From CAZOWM01 sp964583615 (GTDB lineage Bacteria; Spirochaetota; B62-G9; DRHN01): a stretch of DNA of 64,000 bases. Below are positions 60,887 to 64,000 of the stretch, in pieces. The stretch lies in the NCBI GenBank assembly GCA_964583615.1, contig CAZOWM010000001.1:1-64000 (forward strand), read 5' to 3'. A program made the position numbers and the translations under genes. Under the pieces are notes generated by a model. The model ran no database searches and was not told the DNA's origin. It saw nothing but the letters and a program-made list of their open reading frames with translations. Numbering within the stretch: the first letter of the stretch is position 1; each line of letters starts with the position of its first letter.

Positions 60887-62551
60887 ATGAAAAAGGTTCT
60901 GCTTATTGTACCTGTGCTTCTGTTGCTGCCTGCTCTTGTGCTCTTTGCAGGGAGCGGCAGAGAAGAAGAGAAAACGGAGCAGGAGAGATCAGAAACAAAA
61001 GAGGTGATGAAAGCTGAAGAGGAGGCCAGGGAATTACGGGTAACCTTCGCGTGGCCCACCTACATTGATCCCGCAGTCGGGTCCGACTTCTCGAGCTCCT
61101 CTACATTTGTAAACCTCTATGATACGCTCGTGTATCCAACCCCTGACGGCAGTGTGAAACCCAATGTGGCTGAACGCTGGGAAACCAGTGCAGACGGTCT
61201 CACCTGGACGTTTTATCTACGAAAAGGGGTAAAATTCCACGACGGTTCGGAGCTCTATGCAGAGGATGTCGCTTTCACCATGGGGAGAATCATTGAAATC
61301 GGCGAGGGATATGGGTATATGTTCAAAGGGAAGATGAAGAACACCGATGTGATCGACAACCACACTGTCAGGTTCAACCTCTCAGAACCTTATGGACCGT
61401 TTCTCATTACACTGGTGCGGCTCTATATCCTGAACAAGGACCTTGTCATGGCGCATATCAAGGCCGGCGGCCCATACGGGGACAAGGGCGATTACGGTAA
61501 AGAGTGGCTTTTAACCCACGATGCCGGCTCCGGACCGTACAAGGTAAAAGATGTGAGGCTGGAAGAGTACGTGCTCATGGAAAAGTTCAATGACTACTGG
61601 GGGTATTTCGCGCCCAGCGCTCCGGACACCGTAAAGTTTATCGGAACAACCGAAGCTGTTACTATCAGGACCATGATGTCCCGAAAAGAGCTTGAAATCG
61701 GTGATCAGTGGCAGTCGGTCGAGGCGCTCAACTCTCTGGACGCTCTCGAAGGGGTAAGGATTGCAACCATGTCCTATGGAACGGTCTTTTCCTTCATGAT
61801 GCACACACGAAAACCGCCTACCGATGATGTCCACTACAGACGCGCTCTGGCCTATGCGCTGGATTATCAAACAGTTGTGGACAAGATCTTTCCAGGCGCA
61901 ATTTTAGCTCAGGGTCCTGTCGCTCCAGGTTTTCCCGGCCACTGGTCCGGTTTTCCGACTTCTGAACTAAATCTGGAGAAGGCAATGGCGGAGCTGAAAA
62001 AGTCAAAATACTACGGACAGTTGGATAAATACCCTGTGGAAATTCACTGGATTGCCGAAGTGCCGGATGAGGAAAAGGTAGCGCTCCTCGCCATGTCCAA
62101 CTTCTCCGACATAGGGGTAAAAGCCAACGTGGTAAAAGTTCCATGGCTTTCCGTTGTGGAGGAGATGGGAAATCAGGAACAGAGCCCGAACATCGTTACC
62201 GTTTTCGTCTCACCCCATTATCCTGAAGCGGGTTCCATGCTTTCATCGCGATATCACTCTGATTCGGCGCCTACCTGGGAACAAAACGAATGGTTACTGA
62301 ATCCCGAAATAGACTCAATGATCGATGATGCCATCGCAACCATTGACATGCAGGAACGGTACCGGAAATATGAAGCGATTCAGAAACTTATCCATGAGCT
62401 GCAACCCTCGCTCCACCTGTTCGAGCAGGCGCAGAAGCACCCCTATCAGGCAGCGTACATCGACTGGCCGTCAACAACCGGTGACAAAATACCTGTCATG
62501 GGATATGACTTCGCGGCGAATTTGATTTCAGTGTACCCTGAAAGAAAATAG
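60887..62551 (+). CDS. Dipeptide/oligopeptide ABC transporter substrate-binding protein
   Basis: A 554-residue family 5 extracellular binding protein with signal peptide MKKVLLIVPVLLLLPALVLFA and linker GSGREEEKTEQERSE. NLYDTLVYPTPDGSVKPNVA and the family signature around AERWETSADGLTWTFYLRKG are present. Ligands of the family are peptides, nickel or other small compounds; a hydantoin or dipeptide is suggested by neighbours. AAGGAGG eight bases before the ATG at 60887 sets the start (ATG 60881 is in frame but too close). It is followed by a strong terminator hairpin. Confidence 0.93.
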   Translation: MKKVLLIVPVLLLLPALVLFAGSGREEEKTEQERSETKEVMKAEEEARELRVTFAWPTYIDPAVGSDFSSSSTFVNLYDTLVYPTPDGSVKPNVAERWETSADGLTWTFYLRKGVKFHDGSELYAEDVAFTMGRIIEIGEGYGYMFKGKMKNTDVIDNHTVRFNLSEPYGPFLITLVRLYILNKDLVMAHIKAGGPYGDKGDYGKEWLLTHDAGSGPYKVKDVRLEEYVLMEKFNDYWGYFAPSAPDTVKFIGTTEAVTIRTMMSRKELEIGDQWQSVEALNSLDALEGVRIATMSYGTVFSFMMHTRKPPTDDVHYRRALAYALDYQTVVDKIFPGAILAQGPVAPGFPGHWSGFPTSELNLEKAMAELKKSKYYGQLDKYPVEIHWIAEVPDEEKVALLAMSNFSDIGVKANVVKVPWLSVVEEMGNQEQSPNIVTVFVSPHYPEAGSMLSSRYHSDSAPTWEQNEWLLNPEIDSMIDDAIATIDMQERYRKYEAIQKLIHELQPSLHLFEQAQKHPYQAAYIDWPSTTGDKIPVMGYDFAANLISVYPERK

Positions 62552-62586
62552 CAACGTCTGTTGAAAAGAATGCAAGACCCGTAATT

Positions 62587-62617
62587 AAGGAAGGGAAGCG
62601 CATCTTCCCTTCCTTTT
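62587..62617 (+). terminator. Strong stem-loop between binding protein and permease genes
   Basis: AAGGAAGGGAAG pairs perfectly over 12 bp with CTTCCCTTCCTT around CGCAT, ending in TTTT. It follows the binding-protein stop by 35 bp and is likely an intrinsic terminator with partial read-through into the permease genes. Confidence 0.85.
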
Positions 62618-62669
62618 ATTTCACCGTGCAATGCAACAACTCGATTTCAGGGGGATGAACCCAAATCAT

Positions 62670-63698
62670 ATGAGAATCGTAAAATATATCCTCAAGAGGC
62701 TGCTTCATTCGATACTGGTTCTATTGGGGCTGTCAATCCTCGTATTCATTATTGCCAGGGTTGTTCCCGGCGATCCTGCACGAATGGCACTCGGGCCCCG
62801 TGCACCGGAAGAGGTGGTGGAGAAATTTCGGGAAGAGCTGCATCTGAACGACCCGATCTATATTCAGTACTACCACTGGATCAAAGGAGCGGTTCGGGGT
62901 GATTTCGGGTACTCGATATTGACCAAGCGGAGTGTAACCACCGACATCAGGGAATTCTTCCCGGCAACCCTCGAATTGATGCTTCTCACAGGAGTAATCA
63001 TGTCAATCTTCGGAATACTTCTCGGTATCGCCTCTGCCCGAAACGCCAATAAATGGCCGGATAACGTGGTCCGTGTCTTCTCCTATCTGGGAGTGTGTAC
63101 CCCGGCTTACGTATTTGCCATTCTCTTTCTGCTGATTTTCGGGTATCTCCTCAATATACTTCCCACTATCGGCCGCCTGAGCCCCGTGATAGAGCACCCA
63201 CCCACGGTTACAGGGCTCATGACCATCGACAGCCTGATCGCCGGCAACTTCAGGGCGTTCGGGGACGCACTGAAACATCTCATTATGCCGAGCTTCGCCC
63301 TTGCCCTGGGGCCCATGGCTCAGGAGGCACGGATCACCCGGTCGAGTATGGCAGACAACCTACAGCGGGATTTCATCGCCCTGGAACGGACCCAGGCAAT
63401 TCCTGAACGGATTATCATGTCAAAATACTTATTGAGGATTTCGGTTATCCCCACCGTATCGGTGCTTGGCCTCGATTTCGCCTCACAGCTTGGCTGGGCG
63501 TTTCTTGTGGAGCTCATATTCAACTGGCCCGGATTGTCGCGTTACGGTATTCAGGTTATCCTGAACAAGGACCTCAACGGTATAATCGCGGTAATAATGG
63601 TGATCGGGGTGATGTTCCTTGTGGTGAACATCATTGTGGATATCATTGTTTCTCTGCTTGACCCCCGCATACGGCTCGGCGCCGAGAGGAGTGCATAA
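62670..63698 (+). CDS. Dipeptide/oligopeptide ABC transporter permease (DppB-like)
   Basis: A permease of about 342 residues with the typical N terminus (MRIVKYILKRLLHSILVLLG), then VPGDPARMALGP and six membrane segments; LEETVFxWPG of the family appears as LVELIFNWPGLSRYG. In the loop before it, ARAKG is replaced by ERTQAIPERIIMSKY, a noticeable deviation in the ATPase-contact region. The start could also be 62631 or 62655; none has a good ribosome site, and 62670 gives the usual beginning. Its stop overlaps the next permease start (TAATG). Confidence 0.9.
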   Translation: MRIVKYILKRLLHSILVLLGLSILVFIIARVVPGDPARMALGPRAPEEVVEKFREELHLNDPIYIQYYHWIKGAVRGDFGYSILTKRSVTTDIREFFPATLELMLLTGVIMSIFGILLGIASARNANKWPDNVVRVFSYLGVCTPAYVFAILFLLIFGYLLNILPTIGRLSPVIEHPPTVTGLMTIDSLIAGNFRAFGDALKHLIMPSFALALGPMAQEARITRSSMADNLQRDFIALERTQAIPERIIMSKYLLRISVIPTVSVLGLDFASQLGWAFLVELIFNWPGLSRYGIQVILNKDLNGIIAVIMVIGVMFLVVNIIVDIIVSLLDPRIRLGAERSA

Positions 63699-64000
63699 TG
63701 CATACCGCAACTACAGCCGCAGAAAAACGCCTGATCCCCAGAATCTGGGAAAGGGTCAAAAAGGGATGGTACACATTTTCCAAAAACCCGCTGTCTGTTG
63801 TTGGAGCTGTTATAATCTTTTTTGTGGTGTTTTTTGCCGTTTTCGCCCCATTTGTATCGCCCTACCCCGAACATGCCGGTAATTTTGTCGATTTTGACAA
63901 TGCAAGTCAACCGCCGAGCAAAACCCATCTCTTCGGCACGGACGTGTTCGGACGGGACATCCTGACCAGGGTATTTTTCGGATTCAGGCTCTCCCTTATC
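63698..64000 (+). CDS. Dipeptide/oligopeptide ABC transporter permease (DppC-like), N-terminal part
   Basis: The first 101 codons of a DppC-type permease, cut by the window edge. A cytoplasmic N terminus with KGWYTFSKNPLSVVGAVI leads into the first membrane helix (IIFFVVFFAVFAPFVSPY), and HLFGTDVFGRDILTRVFFG is the strongly conserved family motif. AGAGGAG precedes the ATG, which shares a base with the stop of the DppB-like gene. The ATPase genes of this importer presumably follow outside the window. Confidence 0.92.
   Translation, partial: MHTATTAAEKRLIPRIWERVKKGWYTFSKNPLSVVGAVIIFFVVFFAVFAPFVSPYPEHAGNFVDFDNASQPPSKTHLFGTDVFGRDILTRVFFGFRLSLI

Noticed and set aside
1..64000. CRISPR array, tRNA or rRNA genes, prophage
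   Set aside because: No regularly spaced repeats, cloverleaf candidates, rRNA stretches or phage structural genes were recognised on either strand by eye.

Overview
The window looks like a chromosomal segment of a heterotrophic, probably anaerobic bacterium of roughly 50% GC that is rich in solute transporters. The exported binding proteins start with a hydrophobic stretch followed by short charged linkers such as GSKEGGEKAEE, ASSGKKSEK and AGSGREEEK. Together with a long (678-residue) urocanase and a fused FtcD this suggests a spirochaete; that is an inference, since no rRNA, tRNA or ribosomal gene is present. No CRISPR array, intact insertion sequence or prophage was seen.

Region 1 (1-12431, all minus strand): cupin, sodium:solute symporter, two MmgE/PrpD genes, a uroporphyrinogen-decarboxylase-like (URO-D) methyltransferase, urocanase (hutU), a spermidine/putrescine-type ABC importer (binding protein, ATPase, two permeases) and the start of an FAD oxidoreductase. 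Region 2 (12715-18600): a methyltransferase, fused ftcD, hutH, then a corrinoid protein and an MtaA-like URO-D methyltransferase. Histidine degradation (hutH, hutU, ftcD; no hutI seen) is therefore interleaved with a cobalamin methyl-transfer module. Region 3 (18658-25482): an odd HAD-like protein, small unknown genes, a transposase remnant, a collapsed URO-D pseudogene, an intact URO-D gene and a three-gene ribose/fructose-type ABC importer.

Region 4 (25491-50139) is a large carbohydrate, polyol or sugar-acid catabolic island. It holds an FGGY kinase, aldehyde:ferredoxin oxidoreductase, GntR/FCD regulator, LarA-like protein, a fused 2-oxoacid dehydrogenase E1, four intact SDR dehydrogenases and one SDR fragment, two zinc alcohol dehydrogenases, an M55 peptidase, an epimerase and an ABC importer with two different ATPases and a small membrane protein (an arrangement like the glycerol GlpSTPQUV system). 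Divergent from it are a FucI/AraA-like isomerase and an aldehyde dehydrogenase. A 17-bp element is shared exactly by the promoter of the operon carrying the GntR gene and the promoter of the isomerase, pointing to a local regulon.

Region 5 (50285-54466, minus) is a former five-gene operon (sugar permease, binding protein, two-domain ATPase, cyclase, SDR) in which every gene carries frameshifts, stops, deletions or a shifted end. Region 6 (54645-64000, plus) is intact: hydantoinase/oxoprolinase subunits A and B, a hydantoin-racemase-like protein, an M24 peptidase, an EthD-like protein and a dipeptide/oligopeptide ABC importer that runs off the window. Stem-loops sit directly after the binding-protein gene in at least three of the importers, probably setting a high binding-protein to membrane-component ratio.
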